64,000 bases of DNA from an uncultured Bacteroidales bacterium (GCA_947307415.1 CAMZJA010000001.1:124001-188000), one strand, 5' to 3'. Numbered from the stretch's first letter, positions 27,162 to 37,097 are shown. A program made the numbers and translations. Notes: generated from the sequence alone by a model not told the origin.

Positions 27162-30100
27162 ATGAAAAATTTAATTTTAAAATTAAGCTTTGCATTAATT
27201 TTAACCATCGGCGCCACCATGATGCGGGCACAGAGCTACAGAAGCTATACAGCCAACGGGGCAGAGTCATGGAGGGGCGAAGGTACAGAGGAGAGCCCTT
27301 ACATCATCACATCTGGCAAACAGTTCTTTCAGCTGGCCGATTCAGTGAACGCCGACAACATGGCTGTCGCAAGCGCCTACTTCAAGCTTGGCGCCGACAT
27401 CACCATAGGTGAACCACTGAATCCTACTTCAACTCTCGTCGGAAACTCGAAAAATCACAGATTCTACGGTCATTTCGACGGCGACGGTCACACCCTCACT
27501 GTTTACATGAACCGTACTGAAGATTTCGCAGCACCATTCGGCATCGCCGACGGCGCGACATTCACCAACCTCAACGTTGAAGGTACCATCACCACCGACC
27601 ATAAGTTCGCAGGCGGCATCGCTTCATACGTCTACGGAAAAACTAACGGTCCTGTTAACGTCACCAACTGCAACAGCAACATCCACATCATCAGCAACGT
27701 TACCGTTCCTTCAAACCACGACGGCACACACGCAGGTTTTGTGGGTCAGTGCGAAGAGGGCACCATCAACTTCGAAAACTGCGTCTTCACAGGCAGCATA
27801 GTCGATCCTGTTGTGCCTCACCAGACCATCAAATGCGCAGGATTCCTCGGATGGGTAAACGAGGAAGTCACCTATACCAACTGCTTGCAGGCCGGAACAG
27901 TCGACGTTTCTTCAAACATGGCTACATTCCAGCGCAATAAAAAAGGCGCGGTGACCACTTATACAAACGCATACTACTTCCACGGATTTGGCGACGGACA
28001 AGGCCTGCAGGTTTATGACACCGTACCAGAGAACAGCATCGCCAAGATATTCTATGTTAACGCAACACCATATTACACCAATTTCGCTGTCATTTCAGGA
28101 ATCAGCACATACTACAACTATGCTGACGGCGCACCTGTCATCGTCGCTCCTGTAGTAAAATACGAGGATGACATTCTCGTTGAAAACACCGACTACACCA
28201 TTTCTTTCCAGAAAAAAGAAGGCAATGTCTACACTAACGTCAATGAAGTGACAGAAATCGGCGAATACAAGATCATCATCCGCGGCGCCGGCGACTATAA
28301 AGGCACCTACATCGACACATTCAAAGTCATAGACGCCTCCGATAGCTGGGCTGAACTGCAGACCATGTTAGACAGCGGAAACGAGATCGTTTTGAGCAAA
28401 GACTGTATCGCAAAGAGCTCAAACGGCGCTTTGATAGTGGATGGCGACGTGACAATCGACATGAACGGCCACTTCATCGACCGTAATCTTACCGAAGGCA
28501 CAGATCAGGGTTATGTCATCAAGGTCAACGCAGGCGCTTCTCTCACCATCGTCGACAACAGCAAAGACAAGACCAACTTCATCAGCGGCGGCAACAACAT
28601 CGGCAACGGCGGCTGCATCTATAATGAAGGAAAATTGACGCTCGAGAACATCAATATCAATGGTAACAAATGCATCCGCGACTCTAAAGTCTACGGCACC
28701 GGCGCAGGCATTTACTCAACAGGTACTCTGTCGTTAACAAACTGCCACATCGACGGCAACGAAGGCGACGGTGGTGGCGGCGGCATCCATTCTGTTGGAG
28801 AACTTACCATTTCCGGCGGTAGCGTAAGCAACAACATAACACTCAGCAAAGGCGCAGGCATCCGCGTAACAGGAAAGAACATTACCATCACCGACTGCAC
28901 CATTTCAAACAACAGCATGATTGCCGGCGCCAACGCAAAGCACGGCGGCGGTATCTACGTTGAACACACAAACAACACAACTAACCTTGTTCTGACAGGA
29001 TGCACCATCACAGGCAACACAGCGAGTGACAACGGCGGTGGCATCTATATAACAAATGGTAACGTCACAGCCAAAGACTGCACCATCTCAGGAAACAGCG
29101 CCCGTTTAGGCAACGATATTTTCTTTTATCAAAACGCCATCATGACTATCGATGACGGCACCACCACGACAAACACAAGCGTTAACGACATCGTATTGAG
29201 TCCTACAAACACACAACTCATAGTCCCAACCAACTCAACATTCCTGGCAACCGTCCAGAAGAACATGCTAAAATGGGAAGAAGCACAGGAAACAGGTTGG
29301 AGCGCGATATCTTCTCCTATAGCCGGCCAGCTCTTCAATGCAGTTACAAACCTGCAGAATGCAATACATAACATCTATCGTTATGACACCGAAACCACCG
29401 TGTGGCAGGAATACAGAGCCGCAAGCAACTTATTCGACAGTTTTGAAGCAGGCCGCGGATATCTTTACCGCAGAGCTGCAGCCACAACCATCTCATACGT
29501 CGGAACACTCAACAGCAGCAATGTAAGCTACGACTTAACCTACACCGAAGGCAACGAGTCGAAGTCATACAACCTCATCGGAAACCCTTATTCACATAAT
29601 ATCACTAAAGGTGACAACATCTCCAACGAATGCGTAGAGGAGAAATATTGCATCCTCAACGCAAACGGCACATGGAAGTTACAAGACGACGACACGCCTA
29701 TCCCTGCAGGAACAGCTATCCTTGTCCAGGCTAAAGAAGCTAAGACACTGGAGATCACCAACGAAGCCAGCTTCTCAAAGACACGCTCAAACAACGACAA
29801 TATCTGGTTCACCGTCGCCAACGACAATTTTGAGGATGTGGCATGCGTCGAGTTTAAAAACGGCCACGGCTTTAACAAGGTGGCTCACCGCAACGCCGAT
29901 GCCCCGATGCTCTACATCAGCCACAAGGGCGAAAACTTCGCGTCTGTCGACATGAGCGACGACACCAAGACCATCAATCTCAACTTCAAAGCGAAGAAGA
30001 CAGGCAGATACACATTGAGTTACAAGGCTAAAGGCATGTTCAGCTACCTGCACCTCATCGACAGATTCACTGGCGATGACGTCGATCTACTCCTCGACGA

Positions 30101-30383
30101 TAAATATTCATTCGTGGCTTCAGCCAACGAAAGCGAAAGCCGTTTCATCGTGAAGCTGGATTACATCCCAGGCAACAACGCTGAAAACAATATCTTCGCA
30201 TACCAGAACGGCAACGATGTCATCATCAACGGCGAAGGCACATTACAGGTGTTCGATGCCATGGGACGTTTGATTTCGACACAACATATCGATGGTGTCG
30301 GAACATGGCACGCCGAATCAGCACAGACAGGTGTTTATATCTTTAAATTAGAAGGAAATACACAAAAGATTGTGGTAAGATAA
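27162..30383 (+). CDS. T9SS beta-helix surface protein (AraC target 2)
   Basis: 1073 aa. Signal peptide (residues about 1-25). N-terminal GLUG-like strands resemble those of the 24291 protein. A right-handed beta-helix with polymorphic-membrane-protein-like repeats follows at about residues 475-650 (GGGIHSVGELTISGG; GCTITGNTASDNGGGIYI; DCTISGNSAR). The C-terminal half is homologous to the 24291 protein, ending in a T9SS sorting domain (TLQVFDAMGRLIST to KIVVR). Likely a large adhesin. ATG 27162 is used, because TTG 27093 is within the -7 box. It has its own operator copy and a strong terminator downstream. Confidence 0.87.
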   Translation: MKNLILKLSFALILTIGATMMRAQSYRSYTANGAESWRGEGTEESPYIITSGKQFFQLADSVNADNMAVASAYFKLGADITIGEPLNPTSTLVGNSKNHRFYGHFDGDGHTLTVYMNRTEDFAAPFGIADGATFTNLNVEGTITTDHKFAGGIASYVYGKTNGPVNVTNCNSNIHIISNVTVPSNHDGTHAGFVGQCEEGTINFENCVFTGSIVDPVVPHQTIKCAGFLGWVNEEVTYTNCLQAGTVDVSSNMATFQRNKKGAVTTYTNAYYFHGFGDGQGLQVYDTVPENSIAKIFYVNATPYYTNFAVISGISTYYNYADGAPVIVAPVVKYEDDILVENTDYTISFQKKEGNVYTNVNEVTEIGEYKIIIRGAGDYKGTYIDTFKVIDASDSWAELQTMLDSGNEIVLSKDCIAKSSNGALIVDGDVTIDMNGHFIDRNLTEGTDQGYVIKVNAGASLTIVDNSKDKTNFISGGNNIGNGGCIYNEGKLTLENININGNKCIRDSKVYGTGAGIYSTGTLSLTNCHIDGNEGDGGGGGIHSVGELTISGGSVSNNITLSKGAGIRVTGKNITITDCTISNNSMIAGANAKHGGGIYVEHTNNTTNLVLTGCTITGNTASDNGGGIYITNGNVTAKDCTISGNSARLGNDIFFYQNAIMTIDDGTTTTNTSVNDIVLSPTNTQLIVPTNSTFLATVQKNMLKWEEAQETGWSAISSPIAGQLFNAVTNLQNAIHNIYRYDTETTVWQEYRAASNLFDSFEAGRGYLYRRAAATTISYVGTLNSSNVSYDLTYTEGNESKSYNLIGNPYSHNITKGDNISNECVEEKYCILNANGTWKLQDDDTPIPAGTAILVQAKEAKTLEITNEASFSKTRSNNDNIWFTVANDNFEDVACVEFKNGHGFNKVAHRNADAPMLYISHKGENFASVDMSDDTKTINLNFKAKKTGRYTLSYKAKGMFSYLHLIDRFTGDDVDLLLDDKYSFVASANESESRFIVKLDYIPGNNAENNIFAYQNGNDVIINGEGTLQVFDAMGRLISTQHIDGVGTWHAESAQTGVYIFKLEGNTQKIVVR

Positions 30384-30413
30384 TCATTGGTTGATTTAAT
30401 GAATCTATTTTCC

Positions 30414-30442
30414 GTGGGGGCGCCGCTATGCGGCGCCCCCAC
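30414..30442. terminator. strong hairpin terminator, convergent genes
   Basis: Perfect 13-bp stem GTGGGGGCGCCGC / GCGGCGCCCCCAC with loop TAT, between the ends of the 27162 and yitT-type genes. Confidence 0.9.
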
Positions 30443-30447
30443 ACCTT

Positions 30448-31332
30448 TTATTTCTTCATCACCTCAAAACCCTTGCCGTAAACGCCCATCACGGTGTTCA
30501 CCGACACAAACGCCTTCGGGTCTTCCTGTTTCACAATGCGAATCACCGGCTGGCACTCTGTCTTGCGCACCACAGCCATCACAATGTCGCTGTCCTGCTT
30601 GGTATACCAGCCTGTGCCTTTAATGATGGTTGTTCCACGGTGAATCTCATTCCCTATTCTATCAGCGATAACAGCAGGCTTCGACGAGAAAATGAACATC
30701 TGCACCGACTGCTTGCTGCCAGTGAAGGCCAAGTCCATGCAGTAGCTGCTCACGAAATTACCTACCAAGCTGTAGATGATAAGCTCCACACGCTGAAGAA
30801 TCTCCAAATCCTGAAACACGAAAAACGAGCTGCCAATGATGACGAGATTCATCGCCAAGGTGAAGCGCCCAAGCGAGATATTTCTGTATTTGTTCACCAC
30901 CATAGTGATGATGTCGACGCCGCCGGTGCTGCCGCCCGAAAGGAAGATAATGCCGTTGGCAAAGCCTCCGATGCCGCCACCGATGATGGCTGCCAAGAAC
31001 TTATCAGATATCACAGGCACGTCACCGATGATGTTCTGTAACAGCGAGAAGAAGAATGCCATCACCGCTATGCAATAGATGGTTTTTACACCGAATTTCC
31101 ATCCCAAAATCCTGAAAGAGAATAAAATAAGAATGGCGTTAAGTGTAAAAATGGTGTAACCTGTCGAGAGACCTGTCACCCAATAAACAATGGTCGCAAT
31201 ACCGTTGACGCCGCCACCCAACATGTTGTTCGGAATGAGGAAAGCCGTCCACCCAAGTGCAATAATGAACAAACACACTGTAATTACAGCGTAGTTTTTG
31301 ATTTCGATTAAGATATTTGAAGCTTTTTTCAT
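30448..31332 (-). CDS. YitT family membrane protein
   Basis: 294 aa: five to six transmembrane segments in residues about 15-190 (YAVITVCLFIIALGWTAFL; GFANGIIFLSGGSTGGVDII), then a soluble DUF2179 domain (MFIFSSKPAVIADRIGNEIH; VMAVVRKTECQPVIRIVKQE). The GGSTGGVDII loop is characteristic of the family. Transport or regulatory role is unknown. ATG 31332; TATATTTG promoter at 31360-31367. Confidence 0.88.
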   Translation of the reverse strand: MKKASNILIEIKNYAVITVCLFIIALGWTAFLIPNNMLGGGVNGIATIVYWVTGLSTGYTIFTLNAILILFSFRILGWKFGVKTIYCIAVMAFFFSLLQNIIGDVPVISDKFLAAIIGGGIGGFANGIIFLSGGSTGGVDIITMVVNKYRNISLGRFTLAMNLVIIGSSFFVFQDLEILQRVELIIYSLVGNFVSSYCMDLAFTGSKQSVQMFIFSSKPAVIADRIGNEIHRGTTIIKGTGWYTKQDSDIVMAVVRKTECQPVIRIVKQEDPKAFVSVNTVMGVYGKGFEVMKK

Positions 31333-31471
31333 ACTCTTTAAATCTGATTAATTCAGATGCAAATATAAATTATTTTTTAAATGATTGTTGAAATTTGCTA
31401 CCCTTTTACTACCTAAAAAAGAGAAATCCCTCGCAAATCGTTGATTTACAAGGGATTATTTTTTATAATTC

Positions 31472-31559
31472 GTACCTGAGGCCGGGGTCGAACCGGCACG
31501 TCCACAATGGACACAGGATTTTAAGTCCGGCGCGTCTACCGATTCCGCCACTCAGGCAC
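31472..31559 (-). tRNA. tRNA-Leu (anticodon TAA)
   Basis: 88 bases. Acceptor stem GTGCCTG / CAGGTAC (one G-T pair), the long variable arm of a class II tRNA, a T-loop with TTCGACC, and anticodon TAA in loop CTTAAAA. CCA is not encoded. Third tRNA of a cluster read leftward. Confidence 0.95.
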
Positions 31560-31569
31560 TTATATCTGG

Positions 31570-31642
<73 letters not shown>

Positions 31643-31671
31643 CTGACTTCGTCAGTCGGCTTCTTGTCGCA

Positions 31672-31728
31672 ACTCGGCATTGCTCAAGCAAGCTTGGCAC
31701 TACACTCGCTGCTCCAAGAAGTCCGCAA
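31672..31728. repeat. tRNA-cluster repeat R1 (57 bp)
   Basis: Starts ACTCGGCATTGCTCAAGCAA and ends CCAAGAAGTCCGCAA. It lies between the two tRNA-Gly genes and differs from R2 at only a few bases. Confidence 0.85.
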
Positions 31729-31762
31729 CGAATCTTGCAAAATTTTGCGGCTTTTCTTCTCG

Positions 31763-31819
31763 ACTCGGCATTGCTCAAGCAAGCTTGGCACTGCGCTCGC
31801 TGCTCCAAGAATTCCGCAA
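31763..31819. repeat. tRNA-cluster repeat R2 (57 bp)
   Basis: Direct copy of R1, 91 bases to its right. The stretch 31820-31894 between R2 and the second tRNA-Gly shows nothing recognisable. Confidence 0.85.
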
Positions 31820-31894
31820 ACCTTCTATTGGAGGTCATCGTAGTAAAAATATGCTACGAGCATTTTGCAGCTTTAATTCTTTCAAAGAACTTTG

Positions 31895-31967
<73 letters not shown>

Positions 31968-32006
31968 AAAATTTTGCTTGCAAAATTTTGCGAGATTCTT
32001 GTCGCG

Positions 32007-32064
32007 ACTCGGCAGAATCAAAGCGAGCTTTGCTTTTGCTCTCGCTGCTCCAAGAAGTCCGCAA
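32007..32064. repeat. tRNA-cluster repeat R3
   Basis: Begins ACTCGGCA and ends CTCGCTGCTCCAAGAAGTCC like R1, but the centre differs (GAATCAAAGCGAGC). It lies upstream of the second tRNA-Gly, inside the predicted tRNA precursor. Confidence 0.75.
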
Positions 32065-32149
32065 ACTTCCTTACGATGTTTTCGTTACAACTGTTGCTCC
32101 AAAAACTCCGCTTAGAAACAAGCAAGAATTCCTATTTGGAATTGCGGTG

Positions 32150-32157
32150 CAAAAATA
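32150..32157 (-). promoter_or_regulatory. promoter -7 box of the tRNA cluster
   Basis: TATTTTTG on the minus strand. The predicted leader of about 175 bases to the first tRNA contains R3. Confidence 0.5.
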
Positions 32158-32203
32158 GTACATTTTTTAATACCTGCAACATTTTTTTGAAAAAATTTTT
32201 AAG

Positions 32204-32274
32204 ATCATTAGTTGTCAATGATTTAGCCTTGATTTGCGAAGCAAAGCACCAGCTAAAGAATGACAACTAATGAT
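32204..32274. repeat. hairpin element A1
   Basis: Ends ATCATTAGTTGTCA / TGACAACTAATGAT, a perfect 14-bp pair. The core contains TTTGCGAAGCAAA. Forward orientation of core A. It fills part of the roughly 400-base gap between the tRNAs and mutS. Confidence 0.9.
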
Positions 32275-32286
32275 ATTCATCAAAAA

Positions 32287-32357
32287 GTCATTAGTCGTCA
32301 ATTTTGAAGGACTTCGATTTTTGAAAAAACGGCAGCCGAAAAATGACGACTAATGAC
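32287..32357. repeat. hairpin element B1
   Basis: Ends GTCATTAGTCGTCA / TGACGACTAATGAC, perfect 14-bp pair. Core B starts ATTTTGAAGG. Its right end is 9 bases from the mutS stop and may serve as its terminator. Confidence 0.9.
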
Positions 32358-32365
32358 GACAAAAA

Positions 32366-34966
32366 TCAATAATTTTTCAGCATTTTCTTGATCTCGTTGA
32401 GCTTCATCAGTGCCTCAACAGGAGTCAAAGTATCGATATTGATGCTCAAAATATCGTCTTTGATTTGCAACAAAAGCGGGTCGTCGAGCTGAATAAAGCT
32501 GAGTTGCATATTGTCGATCTGCTTGCTTTCCTTAATGGCCTCGTCAAGGTTGTCGTGCGAATGCGACTTCTCAAGCATAGTGAGCAAAGCGTCAGCCCTG
32601 TCGATGACTTTTCGCGGCATTCCCGCCATCGCCGCCACATGGATACCGAAGCTGTGAGCGCTTCCACCCCTCTTCAGCTTGCGCAAAAACACCACGTTGT
32701 TGCCTACTTCCTTAACCGTCACATGATAGTTTTTAATCCTCTTGAACGACGCTTCCATCTCGTTAAGTTCATGATAATGAGTGGCAAACATCACCTTGGC
32801 GCGCATCGTCGGATGTTCGTGCAAATATTCCGTTATCGCCCATGCGATGCTGATACCGTCGTAAGTGCTGGTGCCTCGCCCGATCTCATCCAACAATATC
32901 AAACTGCGGTTCGACACATTATTTAATATGGAAGCCGTCTCGTTCATCTCAACCATAAACGTCGACTCACCCGAAGAGATGTTATCACTCGCCCCCACAC
33001 GTGTGAATATCTTGTCAACCAAGCCGATACGTGCTGCCGAGGCCGGCACAAACGAGCCTATCTGCGCCAACAAAACGATGAGCGCCGTCTGCCTCAGCAA
33101 GGCCGACTTACCCGACATGTTCGGTCCCGTGATGATAATGATCTGCTGTTTCTCACGGTCGAGATACACGTCGTTGGCTATGTACTCCTCTCCCACCGGC
33201 ATCATCTGCTCAATCACAGGATGTCTGCCTTCTTTAATATCAATGACATACGACTCATCGACAGTCGGCATTACGTAGTTGTTGTTCAACGCTATGAAGC
33301 CGAAGTTAACCAGACAGTCGATCTTCGCCACCAGCGCCGCATCGAGCTGAATCGGCGCCACAAACTCCGCCGTGGCCGCAATCAGCTCCGAATAAACCTG
33401 CTCTTCTATAACTTGAATCCTCTCTTCGGCACCAAGAATTTTCTGCTCGTATTCTTTCAGCTCCTCAGTGATGTAACGCTCTGCATTTGCCAGCGTCTGC
33501 TTGCGGATCCACTCAGCCGGCACCTTGTCTTTATGAGTGTTCGTGACCTCCAGATAATAGCCAAAAACATTGTTGAATCCTATCTTCAACGAAGAAATGC
33601 CAGTCGCCTCAACCTCCCGCTTCTGAATATTAACAAGGTAATCCTTGCCCGAGCGCGACAGGTTCCTCAGTTCGTCGAGTTCCGCGTTCACGCCGTCGGC
33701 AATGAAGTTACCCTTCGACGTGACCGCCGGCGCATCGGCTTTGAGTTCTTTCTTGATTCTGTTACATATTGATTCACAAGGATTTAGCTGCTCAGCAAAC
33801 GCCTTAACAGAAGCGTTGTCGCTTTTCTCGCAGAGCTCACGAATTATCGCTATCTGATCCAACGCGCGCGCCACCTGCAGGAGCTCGCGAGGGTTTACCC
33901 GAGCGAGCGACACCTTGGAGATAAGTCTCTCCAAATCACCAACTTGCCTGATGGCATCCTGAAAATTACCGATGACGTCTCTGTTCTTGTAAAAATAATC
34001 CACGACATCGTATCTCGCCTGGATCTGCTCTTTGTTTTTCAACGGCAACGAGATCCATCGGCGAAGCAAACGCGAACCCATAGGCGACACCGTCTTGTCG
34101 ACCACGTCAATCAAAGTCTTGGCATTAGGATTCGGGGTGTGCAGAAGCTCCAGATTCCTGATCGTAAACTTGTCGAGCCACACAAACTGCCCCTGGTCGA
34201 TGCGCGACAGCGAGGTGATGTAGCTTATCTTATCGTGTTGAGTCTCATGGAGATAATGTATCGCAGCACCAGCGGCCACTATACCTTTCGGGAAGTCGTC
34301 GACGCCGAATCCTTTCAACGAAACGGTGTTGAAATGGCGTGTCAGAATGTCGTTGGCATAGTCGTCGGTGAACACCCAGTCGTCGAAAACCGTCAAAAAA
34401 TATTTATCGCTGAAAGTCTCAATAAAATCACGGCGTTTGTTACGCTGGCACAGCACCTCCGAAGGATTGAAGCTCTGCAGAAGCTTGTCGATATACTCGT
34501 TGTTGCCTTGCGTGAGGTAAAACTCACCAGTCGACACATCCAGAAACGCTATTCCGCTCTCGTTTTTCTCGAGATGCACCGATGCGAGGAAGTTGTTCTC
34601 CTTCTGCGTCAGCACGTTGTCGTCGTAGGTGATGCCCGGTGTCACGAGCTCGACCACGCCGCGTTTCACTATGCCTTTGGCCGTCTTAGGATCTTCAAGT
34701 TGTTCACACACAGCGACTTTCAAACCTGCTTTCACCAGCTTCGGCAGATATGTGTCGAGAGCATGATGCGGAAATCCCGCCAGCTCCACACTATCGGCCA
34801 TGGCACTGGAACGCTTCGTCAGCACTATACCCAAGATCTCCGATGACTTCACCGCATCCTCGCCATACGTCTCATAAAAATCACCCACACGGAACAACAG
34901 CATCGCCTCAGGATATTTCGCCTTGAAAGCGTTGTACTGTTTCATCAAAGGAGTATCATTTGCCAT
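32366..34966 (-). CDS. mutS: DNA mismatch repair protein MutS
   Basis: Recognises mispairs and starts repair (866 aa, normal length). The N-terminal mismatch domain contains FRVGDFYETYGEDA, the Phe-x-Glu wedge. The C-terminal ATPase has Walker A GPNMSGKSALLRQ (about residue 615), SSGESTFMVEM, and Walker B LLDEIGRGTSTYDG. Start ATG 34966; TATATTTG promoter at 35055-35062, divergent from the SpoU gene. No mutL in the window. Confidence 0.97.
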   Translation of the reverse strand: MANDTPLMKQYNAFKAKYPEAMLLFRVGDFYETYGEDAVKSSEILGIVLTKRSSAMADSVELAGFPHHALDTYLPKLVKAGLKVAVCEQLEDPKTAKGIVKRGVVELVTPGITYDDNVLTQKENNFLASVHLEKNESGIAFLDVSTGEFYLTQGNNEYIDKLLQSFNPSEVLCQRNKRRDFIETFSDKYFLTVFDDWVFTDDYANDILTRHFNTVSLKGFGVDDFPKGIVAAGAAIHYLHETQHDKISYITSLSRIDQGQFVWLDKFTIRNLELLHTPNPNAKTLIDVVDKTVSPMGSRLLRRWISLPLKNKEQIQARYDVVDYFYKNRDVIGNFQDAIRQVGDLERLISKVSLARVNPRELLQVARALDQIAIIRELCEKSDNASVKAFAEQLNPCESICNRIKKELKADAPAVTSKGNFIADGVNAELDELRNLSRSGKDYLVNIQKREVEATGISSLKIGFNNVFGYYLEVTNTHKDKVPAEWIRKQTLANAERYITEELKEYEQKILGAEERIQVIEEQVYSELIAATAEFVAPIQLDAALVAKIDCLVNFGFIALNNNYVMPTVDESYVIDIKEGRHPVIEQMMPVGEEYIANDVYLDREKQQIIIITGPNMSGKSALLRQTALIVLLAQIGSFVPASAARIGLVDKIFTRVGASDNISSGESTFMVEMNETASILNNVSNRSLILLDEIGRGTSTYDGISIAWAITEYLHEHPTMRAKVMFATHYHELNEMEASFKRIKNYHVTVKEVGNNVVFLRKLKRGGSAHSFGIHVAAMAGMPRKVIDRADALLTMLEKSHSHDNLDEAIKESKQIDNMQLSFIQLDDPLLLQIKDDILSINIDTLTPVEALMKLNEIKKMLKNY

Positions 34967-35054
34967 AGTTATAAGTTAGAAGTTGCCAGTTAATAGTTAA
35001 TTGATTTACACTCAATGTATTAAGGGAATATGCTCTAATGCCATAAACAATTCA

Positions 35055-35102
35055 CAAATATACAAATTTCTCATATATAAAATCATTTTTTTCATATTTT
35101 TG
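35055..35102. promoter_or_regulatory. divergent promoters mutS / SpoU methyltransferase
   Basis: Minus TATATTTG at 35055-35062; plus TATTTTTG at 35095-35102, 16 bases before the plus-strand ATG. Confidence 0.55.
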
Positions 35103-35118
35103 CAAAAATTTTTCAGCG

Positions 35119-35649
35119 ATGCGAAAGTTGACAATGCCAGAGTTAAATCGTCTCGATGTGACTGATTATCACAATGTTAAGAAAATTCCAGCAATCGTCG
35201 TGCTCGACAATGTACGCTCGATGGAGAACGTGGGTTCGTTTTTCCGCACCGCCGACGCCTTCCGCATCGAAGCCATCTACCTCTGCGGAATAACCGCCTG
35301 TCCGCCGCATCGCGAGATTCACAAAACCGCCCTCGGCGCCGACGAAAGCGTGGAATGGAAGCATTTCGAAACCACATCGCAGGCTTGTGAACATCTCAAA
35401 GAAAAAGGCTATAAAATCTTCGCCGTCGAACAGATAGAAGACAGCATCAAACTCGACCAATTCAGCGCTCCTGAGAAGGCAGCCTACATCTTCGGCAACG
35501 AGGTCGAAGGCGTCGACGACGCGGTTTTGAAATATTGCGACCAAGCCATCGAGATTCCGCAGGAAGGCACAAAACACTCATTAAACGTGTCGATAACCGG
35601 TGGCATCATTATGTATCACGTTTTCAATGATTTAAGATTTTTACTCTGA
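35119..35649 (+). CDS. TrmH/SpoU family RNA methyltransferase
   Basis: 176 aa. SPOUT methyltransferase with the three motifs: VRSMENVGSFFRTADAF (motif 1), YIFGNEVEGVDD (motif 2) and EIPQEGTKHSLNVSITGGII (motif 3, knot). It lacks the extra N-terminal domain of RlmB, so it is the short TrmH/TrmL-like class that 2'-O-methylates tRNA or rRNA; which nucleotide is not deducible. Own promoter; alternative start at MPELNR four codons later. Confidence 0.88.
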   Translation: MRKLTMPELNRLDVTDYHNVKKIPAIVVLDNVRSMENVGSFFRTADAFRIEAIYLCGITACPPHREIHKTALGADESVEWKHFETTSQACEHLKEKGYKIFAVEQIEDSIKLDQFSAPEKAAYIFGNEVEGVDDAVLKYCDQAIEIPQEGTKHSLNVSITGGIIMYHVFNDLRFLL

Positions 35650-35703
35650 CTTTTCTTTTTTTGAAAAAATATTTGTTTTTGTTAACTGTATCGAAAAAAA
35701 GAC

Positions 35704-35711
35704 TATTTTTG
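35704..35711 (+). promoter_or_regulatory. promoter -7 box TATTTTTG of the OmpA gene
   Basis: 51 bases before the ATG at 35763. Confidence 0.6.
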
Positions 35712-35762
35712 CAGTTTGAAATAATAAGGAATTAAATTAATTAAAATTAAATTTATAAAAAT

Positions 35763-37049
35763 ATGAAAAACTTTACTAAATCATTACTAATCATTGCTTT
35801 AGCAATTCTTCCTATGACTATCTTCGGTCAGGACAAGACTCCAACCAACTACTGGTTTATCGGTCTTGAAGGTGGTGCAACAACAATGGTGTCAGACAAC
35901 CAACCATTCAAAATGGATCAGACAAGCTGGGATGCAGGTTTGTACGGCGGTTACATGCTCCACAACAAACTCGCTATCTACGGTAACATCGGTTATGTGA
36001 ATTTGAAGGGTAAATATGACGACTTCTTCACAATCGACGAATGCAACCTGTTCCAGGCAAACATCAACTTCGGTTTGGATGTCCTCCAGTTCTTCAGCTT
36101 CAACCCGGATCGTAAGATTTCTATCATGCCACACGTCGGTATCGGCGGTATCATGCACAAGACAAAGACCACATTCGCTGACGGTTCAGTGATTTTGAAT
36201 GGTTACAACGAAGACGGTGCTATCAAAGGTAAAAGCTTCGGCGGCAGAAAACTCGTTTACGACAACACATTCGGTCTTAAGTTCGGTTTCAACCTTTCAG
36301 AGAGATTCGACCTCGGTCTTGATTTCGTAGCAGTGAAGACCGATACAGAAGGTTTGGACAACTACATCCACGGCAAACACAGCGACTGGTACGGTTATGC
36401 AAACATCGGCATCGCTTACAAATTCAGCCGCAAAGAGGTTAAACCTTGGCCAGAATGCCCTGAGTGCCCAAAATGCCCGGAATGCCCGGATCTCGACAAA
36501 GCTATTGCTGACGCAATCGACGACTACGTAAAGAACAACCCATGCCCGGAACCGGAAGTTGAAGAGGAAGAAGCATTCGAGAAGGTTTGGGAAGAGAAAG
36601 ACATTCACCTCACATTCAAAGTTGGTAAAGCTGAAGTTGAAAACACTGACGCCAACAAAGAAGAAGTGAAGAAAGTTAGCGACGACATCGACAACGGTAG
36701 AGAAATCAGCAAGATTAAGACTATCGGTCACGCTTCACCAGAGGGTAACGATGAGCAGAACCAGAAGCTCTCAGAAGACCGCGCACAGGCAACAGCCGAC
36801 TTCATCCAGAAACAGCTCGGCGACCAGGCTGAAGGCATCGAATTCGAAGCATCAGGCGAAGGTTCAGACTGGGACGGCTTCTATGCAGCTCTCGAGAACT
36901 CAGAGATCGCTAACAAAGCTGAGATCGCTGAACAGATCAAGAATTCAGAGAACCCAACAGCTACATTGAACCAGATGAGAGCTAAGTATCCTGAACTCAA
37001 CGAGATCTTGAACGGCCTCAGAGTGACACGTATCTACATCAACAAGTAA
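35763..37049 (+). CDS. OmpA family outer-membrane protein
   Basis: 428 aa. Signal peptide (residues 1-22, ending TIFGQ). N-terminal 8-strand barrel-like region about 25-222. A short linker repeats Cys-Pro-Glu/Lys (WPECPECPKCPECPD, about 225-240) with a further CPEPE near 260. A C-terminal OmpA-like peptidoglycan domain (KTIGHASPEGNDEQNQKLSE; RAQATADFIQKQ) is somewhat divergent. A structural link between outer membrane and wall. High-expression features: clear promoter, codon use and a strong terminator. Confidence 0.9.
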   Translation: MKNFTKSLLIIALAILPMTIFGQDKTPTNYWFIGLEGGATTMVSDNQPFKMDQTSWDAGLYGGYMLHNKLAIYGNIGYVNLKGKYDDFFTIDECNLFQANINFGLDVLQFFSFNPDRKISIMPHVGIGGIMHKTKTTFADGSVILNGYNEDGAIKGKSFGGRKLVYDNTFGLKFGFNLSERFDLGLDFVAVKTDTEGLDNYIHGKHSDWYGYANIGIAYKFSRKEVKPWPECPECPKCPECPDLDKAIADAIDDYVKNNPCPEPEVEEEEAFEKVWEEKDIHLTFKVGKAEVENTDANKEEVKKVSDDIDNGREISKIKTIGHASPEGNDEQNQKLSEDRAQATADFIQKQLGDQAEGIEFEASGEGSDWDGFYAALENSEIANKAEIAEQIKNSENPTATLNQMRAKYPELNEILNGLRVTRIYINK

Positions 37050-37069
37050 GATGAAGTGTTAAGAACTAA

Positions 37070-37096
37070 AAAAGGTCTCCAATCGGAGACCTTTTT
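37070..37096. terminator. intrinsic terminator OmpA / dNK
   Basis: Stem AAAAGGTCTCC / GGAGACCTTTT with loop AATC and flanking A and T runs; serves convergent genes. Confidence 0.9.
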
Positions 37097-37097
37097 T

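Noticed and set aside
33944..34846. 300-codon frame opposite mutS
   Set aside because: Antisense shadow of the mutS coding sequence without recognisable motifs.
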